A stretch of 64,000 nucleotides of DNA, from NCBI RefSeq assembly GCF_049532985.1, contig NZ_CP186693.1:2294001-2358000 (forward strand). Direction: 5' to 3'. Numbering within the stretch: the first letter of the stretch is position 1; the number at the start of each line of letters is the position of its first letter. The position numbers and the translations under genes were made by a program. The notes beneath the pieces were generated by a model. That model worked only from the letters and a program-made list of their open reading frames with translations. It was not told the DNA's origin and searched no databases. The DNA comes from Promicromonospora sp049532985. GTDB lineage: Bacteria > Actinomycetota > Actinomycetes > Actinomycetales > Cellulomonadaceae. Of this stretch, positions 41,811-49,023 are shown one piece after another.

Positions 41811-42431
41811 GTGAAGCGACTCATCGTGACCGACGTGGACTCGACCTTCTTTCGCCAGGAGGTCATCGAGCTCATCGCCGAGCATGCCGGCACCCGCGAC
41901 GAGGTGGCCGCGGTGACCGAGCGGGCGATGCGGGGCGAGCTCGACTTCACGCAGTCGCTGCACGAACGGGTCGCGACGCTGGCCGGCGTCCCTGTGGCGG
42001 CGCTGGACAAGGTGCGCGCCGCCGTCGAGCTGACCCCGGGGGCGCGCGAGCTCGTCGCCGCATGTCAGGAGCGCGGCTGGGCGTTCGGGCTGGTGTCGGG
42101 CGGGTTCGCGGAGATCGTCGAGCCTGTCGCGGCCGAGCTGGGCATCGAGCTGGTGCGTGCCAACCGCCTGGAGGTGGCCGACGGCGTGCTGACCGGGCGC
42201 ACCGTGGGGCCCGTGATCGACCGTGCGGCCAAGGCCGCGACCCTCCGGGAGTGGGCCGCCGCGCTGGAGATCCCGCTGGAGCACACGGTCGCCGTCGGCG
42301 ACGGGGCGAACGACCTCGGCATGATCGGCATCGCCGGCGTGGGCGTGGCGTTCGACGCCAAGCCGGTCGTGCGCGCCCAGGCGCCGTACTCGGTCGAGGG
42401 CCGCCTGGACAGGGTTCTCGACCTTCTCTGA
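41811..42431 (+). CDS. serB: Phosphoserine phosphatase (HAD family)
   Basis: A 206-aa single-domain SerB. Motif I is DVDSTFF (catalytic Asp8 and Asp10), with the serine-binding segment RQEVIELIAEHAG, motif II VSGGF and motif III/IV GDGANDLGM. It hydrolyses phosphoserine in the last step of serine synthesis. Actinobacterial and E. coli SerB often carry N-terminal ACT-like domains; none is here. The GTG start at 41811 is set by homology, since motif I must lie near the N-terminus; a hairpin upstream isolates it from glgC. Confidence 0.88.
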   Translation: MKRLIVTDVDSTFFRQEVIELIAEHAGTRDEVAAVTERAMRGELDFTQSLHERVATLAGVPVAALDKVRAAVELTPGARELVAACQERGWAFGLVSGGFAEIVEPVAAELGIELVRANRLEVADGVLTGRTVGPVIDRAAKAATLREWAAALEIPLEHTVAVGDGANDLGMIGIAGVGVAFDAKPVVRAQAPYSVEGRLDRVLDLL

Positions 42432-42451
42432 CCCACGGTCCGGACGCCCTG

Positions 42452-42530
42452 GTCAGACGACGACGGACGTGCCGGGCGCCCGGGTCACCGGAGCGACCGG
42501 GCGTCCGGCACGTCCGTCGGGAGGTCTGAC
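42452..42530. terminator. Long hairpin between convergent serB and sixA-like genes
   Basis: A 23-bp core (CGACGGACGTGCCGG onwards, one G-T pair) lies within outer 7-bp arms GTCAGAC/GTCTGAC. It occupies nearly the entire gap between the converging stops. No U-tract. Confidence 0.78.
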
Positions 42531-42533
42531 AGG

Positions 42534-43073
42534 TCAGCCGGGGCGCGTGACCAGGGTCAGGCGGGCCAGCCTGCGGTCCCACGCCGGCCAGTCCAAGTCC
42601 GACTCCAGGACCGAGTAGGTCGCCGTCGGGACGCCGACCCGCACCTGGGCGAGCGCGCCGTCCTCCGAGCCCGGACCGGCCAGGAGCTCGGCCGTACCCG
42701 CCATCGCGGGCTCGTGGCCGATCACCAGCACGGTCCGCGCCGCGGGATCCAGCTCGCGCACCAGCGCGAGGACACCGCGCGGCATCGCACCCAGCAGCTC
42801 GTCGGTGTAGTCCACCGGCGGCTCACCCAGGTGCTTGCGCGCGAGGTCCCACGTCTGGCGGGTGCGGACCGCCCCGGAGACGACGACGGCGTCGGGCACG
42901 AGGCCGGCCGCGACCAGCGCCGCGCCGACCTTCACTGCCTGGTCCCGGCCGCGCAGGGCGAGGGGCCGCTTCTCGTCGGGAAGTTCCGACGGCGGCTCCG
43001 CCTTCGCGTGCCGGAGCAGCACCAGCCGCCGCACCGGCGACGTGCTGGGCTCCGTGCCCGGCCCTCTACCCAT
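42534..43073 (-). CDS. SixA-like histidine phosphatase
   Basis: A 179-aa histidine phosphatase-superfamily protein. The catalytic LLRHAKAE is near residue 20, VVSGAVRTRQTWD carries the second Arg, and VIGHEP the second His. SixA proteins dephosphorylate phosphohistidine or other phosphoesters. ATG 43073 follows AGGAGGCTTTG. It is the third gene of a fabG-fabI-sixA run, 33 bp after fabI; a functional link to fatty-acid synthesis is not established. Confidence 0.88.
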   Translation of the reverse strand: MGRGPGTEPSTSPVRRLVLLRHAKAEPPSELPDEKRPLALRGRDQAVKVGAALVAAGLVPDAVVVSGAVRTRQTWDLARKHLGEPPVDYTDELLGAMPRGVLALVRELDPAARTVLVIGHEPAMAGTAELLAGPGSEDGALAQVRVGVPTATYSVLESDLDWPAWDRRLARLTLVTRPG

Positions 43074-43106
43074 CAAAGCCTCCTGCCCGTCCAGTGCCCG
43101 TGGCGT

Positions 43107-43877
43107 CTATTGACCCATGGCGTGCACGCCGCCGTCGACGTGCACGATCTCGCCCGTGGTCGCCGGGAACCAGTCCGACAGCAGCGCGCACACGGCGCGT
43201 GCCGCCGGCTCCGCCGTGGTCTGGTCCCAGCCGAGGGGAGCTCGGTTGGGCCAGGCGTCCTCCATCGTCGCGAAGCCCGGGATGGACTTGGCGGCGGTGG
43301 TCCGGATCGGCCCGGCCGAGACAAGGTTGCAGCGAATTCCTTCGGGCCCGAGGTCGCGCGCCAGGTAGCGGTTCGCGGACTCCAGCCCGGCCTTGGCCAC
43401 GCCCATCCAGTCGTAGACCGGCCAGGCGAACTGCGCGTCGAACGTGAGGCCGACGACGGCGCCGCCGTCGGTCATCAGCGGCTGGGCCGCCACGGCGATC
43501 GACTTGTACGAGAACGTGGACACGTGCAGCGCCGTGGCGACGTCCTCCCAGGTGCCCGAGAGGAAGTTGCCGCCCATGACGGACTGCGGGGCGAACCCGA
43601 TCGAGTGCACCACGCCGTCGAGCCGGTCGAAACCCTCGGCGCGCACGGCGTCGGCCAGGCCGTCGAGGTTCTCCTGGCTGGTGGCGTCGAGCTCGACCAC
43701 GGGCGCCTCGACCGGCAGGCGCTTGGCGAAAGCCTGCGTGAGCTTCATCTGCCGCCCGAAGGACGAGAGAACGACCTCGGCGCCCTCCTCCTGCGCGAGG
43801 CGGGCGGCGTGGAACGCGATCGACGAATCGGTCAGCACGCCCGTGACGAGCAGCTTCTTACCTTCGAGGAGACCCAT
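43107..43877 (-). CDS. fabI: Enoyl-ACP reductase, InhA-type
   Basis: A 256-aa enoyl reductase. It starts MGLLEGKKLLVTGVLTDSSI, the InhA/FabI signature, with FAPQSVMGG, the catalytic Tyr/Lys in VYDWMGVAKAGLESANRYL (Y and K spaced as in InhA), and the C-terminal EIVHVDGGVHAMG. It uses NADH to reduce trans-2-enoyl-ACP in the final step of each fatty-acid elongation round. The upstream fabG and this order recall mycobacterial mabA-inhA. Triclosan- or isoniazid-type sensitivity is not predicted from sequence here. Confidence 0.93.
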   Translation of the reverse strand: MGLLEGKKLLVTGVLTDSSIAFHAARLAQEEGAEVVLSSFGRQMKLTQAFAKRLPVEAPVVELDATSQENLDGLADAVRAEGFDRLDGVVHSIGFAPQSVMGGNFLSGTWEDVATALHVSTFSYKSIAVAAQPLMTDGGAVVGLTFDAQFAWPVYDWMGVAKAGLESANRYLARDLGPEGIRCNLVSAGPIRTTAAKSIPGFATMEDAWPNRAPLGWDQTTAEPAARAVCALLSDWFPATTGEIVHVDGGVHAMGQ

Positions 43878-44037
43878 GATGTCCTTCCGTTCGAGCGCAG
43901 GCGTGCCAAGACAACCCCTGCGCTGGGTGCGAGCGTAATGCGGATCGCGGCTCGGAACGAAACTCCGCGCCGTGAGTGATGTCCAGAATGTTGGATATGT
44001 ACGGACGTAACCGCAGGTAGCGGCCTCAGAGTACGGG

Positions 44038-44784
44038 TCAGTGACCCATGCCCAGCCCGCCGTCGACCGGGATGACGGCGCCGGACACGTAGCCGGCGGC
44101 GTCCGAGGCCACGAACGACACGACGTGCGCCACCTCGTCCGCCGAGGCGAACCGGCCGGCCGGGATCGACTTGAGGTAGCCGGCCCGCACGTCCTCCGAC
44201 AGCGCGGCCGTCATGTCGGTCTCGACGTAGCCCGGCGCGACGACGTTGGCCGTGATGCCGCGGGTGCCGAGCTCCCGGGTGATCGAGCGCGCCATGCCCA
44301 CCAGGGCGGCCTTCGACGACGAGTAGTTGACCTGGCCCGGGCCGCCGGTCAGCCCCACGACGGAACCGACCAGCACGATGCGGCCCTTGCGGGCGCGGAT
44401 CATGCCCTTGGAGGCGCGGCGGACGCAGCGGAACGTGCCCGTGAGGTTGACGTCGACGACCGACTCGAACTCGTCGTCGCTCATGCGCATGAGGAGCTGG
44501 TCCTTGGTCACGCCCGCGTTGGCCACGAGCACCTCGACCGGGCCCAGGTCCTTCTCGATGGCGGTGAACGCGGCGTCGACGGCCTCGGTGTCCGTGACGT
44601 CCGCCACGTAGGGCGCGACGCCCTTGGGCAGCTCCCCGCCGCGGTAGATCGTGGCGACACGGTCGCCGTCGGCCACGAAGCGCTCCGCGATGGCGCGGCC
44701 GATGCCGCGGGCAGCCCCCGTCACGACGACTACGCGCCCGGTCGGACCTGCGGCGATGCTCTGGGAGGCGGGCATGGTGGTCAC
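44038..44784 (-). CDS. fabG: 3-oxoacyl-ACP reductase
   Basis: A 248-aa reductase of MabA type. Motifs are TGAARGIGRAIAE near residue 23, ANAGVTKD, active-site Ser in LVGSVVGLTGGPGQ and YSSSKAA. It reduces 3-oxoacyl-ACP with NADPH. The GTG start at 44784 is preferred because GGAG lies 6 bp before it; an in-frame ATG (44775) is too far from that site. It leads the fabG-fabI-sixA run, with a 160-bp gap before fabI that may hold a further promoter. Confidence 0.92.
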   Translation of the reverse strand: MTTMPASQSIAAGPTGRVVVVTGAARGIGRAIAERFVADGDRVATIYRGGELPKGVAPYVADVTDTEAVDAAFTAIEKDLGPVEVLVANAGVTKDQLLMRMSDDEFESVVDVNLTGTFRCVRRASKGMIRARKGRIVLVGSVVGLTGGPGQVNYSSSKAALVGMARSITRELGTRGITANVVAPGYVETDMTAALSEDVRAGYLKSIPAGRFASADEVAHVVSFVASDAAGYVSGAVIPVDGGLGMGH

Positions 44785-45043
44785 CTGAAGCTCCTCGGTG
44801 GTGATGGCTTGTCGCACGGAGAGGCCGCGCGAGGCTGGGGGCCGCGGCCGGGGCCTGGGTCGATCCAGGTCCGCTGCGACGCTACCCCGCGCGTCGGCGG
44901 CCCGCCGCGCGCGCCGGGCCACAGGGATCCCGCGGTTCTTGTCGGTTTCCTCCAATCCGGCGCCTGCCCGGGGTGACGAACCTGGCTGTCCGGCAGCCCG
45001 CGGGACGTGCCCGGCGGGCCTGCCGCGGACGTAGACTGGCGGG

Positions 45044-45430
45044 ATGAGCGAGCCGGTCCCGTCCATCACGTCGGCCCCCGAGCCGCTGGCGGTGGACCAG
45101 GCACGTCGTACGCGCAGCTACCTCATCCAGATGTCCATCCGCGTCGTCTGCATCATCGGGGCGGTGCTGGTCGACGGCTGGCTGCGCTGGGCCCTGGTCG
45201 CCGCAGCGGTCGTGCTGCCGTACTCCGCCGTGCTGGTCGCCAACGCCGGCCGGGAGCGCAACACCCACGAGACCTCGCCGGTGACCCCCGCCGCGGCCCC
45301 GGCCCTCACGGAGCTGCCCGTCCCGGACCCGGCCGCTCCGCCCACGACGCCCGCCGACCCGGGCTCCTCGCCCGCGACGACGTACACCACGCCCGGCCCT
45401 GCACGCGTCATCGACCACGTGGACGACTGA
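45044..45430 (+). CDS. DUF3099-type small membrane protein
   Basis: A 128-aa protein. The N-terminal part (PLAVDQARRTRSYLIQMSIR) and a pair of membrane helices (VVCIIGAVLVDGWLRWALV; VVLPYSAVLVANAG) match the DUF3099 pattern of Actinobacteria. The C-terminal third is Pro/Ala/Thr-rich and probably disordered. Function unknown. It heads a run with a small Cys-rich protein and SURF1. Confidence 0.8.
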   Translation: MSEPVPSITSAPEPLAVDQARRTRSYLIQMSIRVVCIIGAVLVDGWLRWALVAAAVVLPYSAVLVANAGRERNTHETSPVTPAAAPALTELPVPDPAAPPTTPADPGSSPATTYTTPGPARVIDHVDD

Positions 45431-45442
45431 GGAGAACGACCG

Positions 45443-45712
45443 ATGGACCTCCTCGGATCCCTGGGCGCCTCCCCCGATCCCCGCCCGACGCCCGACGCCG
45501 TGCCCGACGGCGAGCTGATCTGTAGCGCAAAGGGCTGCCGCGCGACGGCTTCCTGGGGGCTCCTGTGGAACAACCCCAAGCTGCACACGCCCGAGCGGCG
45601 CAAGGTGTGGCTCGCGTGCGACGAGCACCGCGAGCACCTCGAGCAGTTCCTCGGGGCGCGCTCGTTCTGGAAGCAGACCGTGCCCGTGGCCGAGCTGGAC
45701 CGCGCGTCGTGA
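45443..45712 (+). CDS. Small Cys/His-rich conserved protein
   Basis: An 89-aa protein with CSAKGCRATASWG and, later, WLACDEHREHLEQFL; the CxxxxC and CxxH pairs could bind one zinc. It is a small conserved actinobacterial family often annotated acetone carboxylase-like, a name not supported by sequence. Its stop overlaps the SURF1 start (GTGA), so both are co-translated. The ATG follows GGAGAACGACCG. Confidence 0.75.
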   Translation: MDLLGSLGASPDPRPTPDAVPDGELICSAKGCRATASWGLLWNNPKLHTPERRKVWLACDEHREHLEQFLGARSFWKQTVPVAELDRAS

Positions 45713-46674
45713 GCGGCGCCGGTCCGGTGCCCCACCACGGCGGGGTGCTGCACGACGGCGGCGGCGAGGAGTCCCGCGGCCCCCGCACCACCCGGCAGTG
45801 GGTGATCCTGGCGGTGGCGGCCGTGGTGCTCGCCGCGCTGTGCCTGGTCGCCGGGCGCTGGCAGTGGAACCGGGCGGAGTCGCGCAACGCCGAGATCGAC
45901 CTGGTCAACGCCAACTGGTCGGCCCCCGTGGTCCCGGTCGACGAGATCCTGCCCGGGCCGGGCAGCGTCGTGCCGGACGACGAGGTGTGGCAGCGGGTCG
46001 AGCTGACCGGCGAGTACGCGACCGACGCCACGGTGCTGCTGCGCAACCGGCCCGTCGGCGGCCGCGGCGGGTACCACGTGCTGGTCCCGTTCGAGGCCCG
46101 GCTGGCCGACGGCCAGGAGGTCGTGATCGTGGTCGACCGTGGGTTCGTGCCGCTCGGGTCCGACGGGTCCGCGCCCGACACGGTGCCTGCGCCGCCGTCG
46201 GGCGAGGTGACCGTGGTGACGTCGCTGCGCGCGGACGAGCCGCCGTCGGACCGCGGCGCACCACCCGGTCAGGTGCAGGCGATCTCGACCGCCCAGGTGC
46301 TCGCCGCGGGGCCGCAGGGCGCCGCGTGGGCGCAGGGGCGTACGGTCGGGGCGTACGGCGCGCTGCGCGCCGAGGACCCGGCGCCGGCCACGGCGCTCGC
46401 CCCGCTGCCCAAGCCGGACACCGACCCGGGCTCGCACCTGTCCTACGCGTTCCAGTGGGGCATCTTCGCGATCGGCGCGATCGGCGGGTACGTGCTGCTG
46501 TGGCGTCGCGAGCGCGGCGCCCTGCGCGGTGAGACGGTCTCGGCGGGCGACCTGCTGCTGGCCTCGGGCGAGGCCGCCGACGGCGCGGGCGTGCGGGCGC
46601 GCAAGGCTCCCCGGGACCGCCGTCCGACCGCTGAGGACGAGGAGGACGCCCTCATCGAGGCGCAACTGCGCTGA
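45709..46674 (+). CDS. SURF1-family cytochrome oxidase biogenesis protein
   Basis: A 321-aa membrane protein. An N-terminal helix (WVILAVAAVVLAALCLVAG, about residues 30-48) is followed by GRWQWNR, a SURF1 landmark, a long extracytoplasmic domain (LLRNRPVGGRGGYHVLVPF; VVDRGFVPLG) and a second helix (FQWGIFAIGAIGGYVLLW). SURF1 proteins help assemble heme in cytochrome c oxidase. The C-terminal tail is charged and specific to this lineage. GTG start overlapping the preceding stop. Confidence 0.9.
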   Translation: MSGAGPVPHHGGVLHDGGGEESRGPRTTRQWVILAVAAVVLAALCLVAGRWQWNRAESRNAEIDLVNANWSAPVVPVDEILPGPGSVVPDDEVWQRVELTGEYATDATVLLRNRPVGGRGGYHVLVPFEARLADGQEVVIVVDRGFVPLGSDGSAPDTVPAPPSGEVTVVTSLRADEPPSDRGAPPGQVQAISTAQVLAAGPQGAAWAQGRTVGAYGALRAEDPAPATALAPLPKPDTDPGSHLSYAFQWGIFAIGAIGGYVLLWRRERGALRGETVSAGDLLLASGEAADGAGVRARKAPRDRRPTAEDEEDALIEAQLR

Positions 46675-47176
46675 GCTGCCGGGCGCACGGCCGGGCCCGG
46701 GCCTCCGGTGGGCCTGCCCCGCGTCTCCAGTGAGCCTGCCCCGCGGGGGTGGGTTGCTGTGAGTAGACAATGTCTACGCAGTGCAACGCACCTGCTCTCC
46801 GGTGGGCCTGCCCCGCGACTCCGGTAAGCCTGCCCCGCGGGGGTGGGTTGCTGTGAGTAGACAATGTCTACGCAGTGCAACGCACCTGCTCTCCGGTGGG
46901 CCTGCCCCGCGACTCCGGTAAGCCTGCCCCGCGGGGGTGGGTTGCTGTGAGTAGACAATGTCTACGCAGTGCAACGCATCTGCGCGGGGCACCCGCACCC
47001 GGCACCGTCCGCTGCCATGACAGGCAACGCCCTCCACCGCTGCGGCACGCGCCACTCTCCGTCGCCATGGCAGGCAACGCCCTCCGTCCGTCGCAGGCAC
47101 CGCCACAGCGGACAGGCCGCGCCCGACGGCCCGGCGATTACGGGACCGGCGCCCCGCACCCGGGCCGCCGAACCAC
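46675..47176. other. Gene-free 502-bp convergent region with repeats
   Basis: Between the SURF1 and ABC-F stops. It holds a three-copy 94-bp tandem repeat with family B stems and, from 47010 to 47084, two imperfect 25-bp direct repeats (GCCATGRCAGGCAACGCCCT). Open frames here are repeats without ribosome sites and look non-coding. Confidence 0.75.
46696..46981. repeat. 94-bp tandem repeat carrying family B inverted repeats
   Basis: GTTGCTGTGAGTAGACAATG starts at 46753, 46847 and 46941, exactly 94 bp apart, each followed by TCTACGCAGTGCAACGCA and preceded by CCCCGCGGGGGTGG. A partial unit lies upstream. The stems are imperfect here, unlike the copy at 1877. Confidence 0.88.
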
Positions 47177-48775
47177 TCAGGCCAGCGAGACCAGCTCCTG
47201 GTAGCTGTCGTTCCAGAGGTCCTCGTCGCCGTCCGGCAGCAGGAGCACGCGCTCGGGCTCCAGGGCCTCCACCGCACCGTCGTCGTGCGTGACCATCACG
47301 ACCGCACCCTCGTACGTCTTGAGCGCGCCCAGGATCTCGGCGCGCGAGGCGGGGTCGAGGTTGTTGGTGGGCTCGTCCAGGAGCAGCACGTTCGCGCCCG
47401 AGACCACGATGGTGGCCAGCGCCAGGCGGGTCTTCTCGCCGCCGGACAGCACGTGCGCGGGCTTCTCGGCGTCGTCCCCGCTGAAGAGGAACGAGCCGAG
47501 CACGGAGCGCACCTGGGTGTCGGTGAGGTCGGGTGCGGCGTGCCGCAGGTTCTCCACGACGGTCGCGTCCATGTCGAGCGTGTCGTGCTCCTGGGCGTAG
47601 TAGCCCAGCTTGAGGCCGTGACCGGGCACGACCTCGCCCGTGTCCGGCGACTCGACGCCCGCCAGGATGCGCAGCAGCGTCGTCTTGCCGGCACCGTTGA
47701 AGCCGAGCACCACCACGCGGGAGCCGCGGTCGATCGCCAGGTCCACCCCGGCGAACACCTCCTGCGACCCGTAGGCCTTGGACAGCCCGGCGGCGGTGAG
47801 CGGCGTGCGTCCGCAGGGCGCCGGCGTCGGGAAGCGCAGCTTGGCCACGCGGTCCGCGGCGCGCTCGGTCTCCAGGCCGCCGAGCATCTTCTCGGCGCGC
47901 TTGATCATGTTCTGCGCGGCGGTGGCCTTGGTCGCCTTGGCGCGCATCTTCTCGGCCTGGGCGAGCAGCGTGCCCGCCTTCTTCTCGGCGTTGGCCCGCT
48001 CGCGCCGGCGACGCCGCTCGTCGGTCTCGCGCTGCTCCAGGTAGGCGTCCCAGCCCATGTTGTACTGGTCGAGCTCGCCCCGGTTGGCGTCCAGGTGGAA
48101 CACCTTGTTCACGGTGGCGCGCAGCAGCTCGACGTCGTGGCTGATCACGATGAAGCCGCCGTTGTACGCCTTGAGGTAGTCGCGCAGCCAGATGATCGAG
48201 TCGGCGTCGAGGTGGTTGGTGGGCTCGTCCAGCAGCAGCGTCTCGACGCCGCTGAACAGGATGCGCGCCAGCTCGATGCGGCGGCGCTGACCGCCGGACA
48301 GGGTGCTCAGGGGCTGGCCCAGCACACGCTCGTCCAGGCCGAGGTTGGCGGTGATGATCTGCGCCTCGGACTCCGCCGCGTACCCGCCGGCGGCCAGGAA
48401 GCGCGCCTCAAGCTTGGGGTAGCGCTCCATGGCGGCGGCCTGGGTGGCCGCGTCGTCGGACGCCATGTCGGCCTCGGTCGCGCGCATCTGCGTGATCACG
48501 TGGTCGAGGGCCCGCGCCGACAGCACACGGTCCATCGCGAGCACCTCGAGGTCGCCCGTGCGCGGGTCCTGCGGCAGGTAGCCGATGTCGGTGCCGCGCA
48601 CGATCTGCCCGCCCGTGGGCTGGGTCTCGCCCGCGAGGGTCTTGGTGAGCGTGGTCTTGCCGGCGCCGTTGCGACCCACCAGGCCGATCCGGTCGCCCGA
48701 GGCGACCCGGAAGGTGGCCTCGCTCAGCAGCACGCGCGCGCCGACGCGCAGCTCGACGCCATGGGCAGTGATCAC
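47177..48775 (-). CDS. ABC-F family ATPase (ribosome-associated type)
   Basis: A 532-aa soluble protein with two ABC domains and no membrane segment. The first has GRNGAGKTTLTK, LSGGQRRRIELARIL and LLLDEPTNHLD; the second GFNGAGKTTLLRIL, LSGGEKTRLALATIV and LLLDEPTNNLD. A charged linker lies between (QRETDERRRRRERANAEKK). ABC-F proteins act on ribosomes in translation control or antibiotic protection; this one is of the housekeeping actinobacterial type by appearance, without a long resistance-type linker. The GTG at 48775 follows GAGGAA. Confidence 0.9.
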   Translation of the reverse strand: MITAHGVELRVGARVLLSEATFRVASGDRIGLVGRNGAGKTTLTKTLAGETQPTGGQIVRGTDIGYLPQDPRTGDLEVLAMDRVLSARALDHVITQMRATEADMASDDAATQAAAMERYPKLEARFLAAGGYAAESEAQIITANLGLDERVLGQPLSTLSGGQRRRIELARILFSGVETLLLDEPTNHLDADSIIWLRDYLKAYNGGFIVISHDVELLRATVNKVFHLDANRGELDQYNMGWDAYLEQRETDERRRRRERANAEKKAGTLLAQAEKMRAKATKATAAQNMIKRAEKMLGGLETERAADRVAKLRFPTPAPCGRTPLTAAGLSKAYGSQEVFAGVDLAIDRGSRVVVLGFNGAGKTTLLRILAGVESPDTGEVVPGHGLKLGYYAQEHDTLDMDATVVENLRHAAPDLTDTQVRSVLGSFLFSGDDAEKPAHVLSGGEKTRLALATIVVSGANVLLLDEPTNNLDPASRAEILGALKTYEGAVVMVTHDDGAVEALEPERVLLLPDGDEDLWNDSYQELVSLA

Positions 48776-49023
48776 GCAGGGGTTCCTCACGGTCAGGGGG
48801 GTGGTGGTGCGGGCAGGCCCACGGCGGCGGGGGCCGGTCCAGTCTAGTGCGTACCGGCCCGGACCAGCGGTGGCGTGTCTCACCGCTCGGCCTCCTCCTG
48901 GACGGGACGGCCCGGCGACGGTACCTTCACGCCTGGTACTACGTTGTACCAGTGACCGTCGACAAGGAGGCGACGGGCCGCGTCATCGACGACGCGGCGC
49001 GCCGCCCGAAGGGATGAGAGCCC
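48776..49023. promoter_or_regulatory. Divergent promoter region of ABC-F and GH43 genes
   Basis: It contains CTGGTAC-TACGTT-GTACCAG at 48933-48952, a 7-bp-armed palindrome of LacI/TetR-operator size, about 70 bp before the GH43 ATG. No regulator gene is adjacent. Confidence 0.5.

Noticed and set aside
46652..46958. Overlapping small ORFs encoding MSTHSNPPPRGRLTG-like repeats
   Set aside because: They are translations of the 94-bp repeat, have no ribosome sites and run through hairpin sequence.
46696..46981. Possible CRISPR array
   Set aside because: The 94-bp units are identical throughout, without short repeats alternating with unique spacers, and no cas genes are near.
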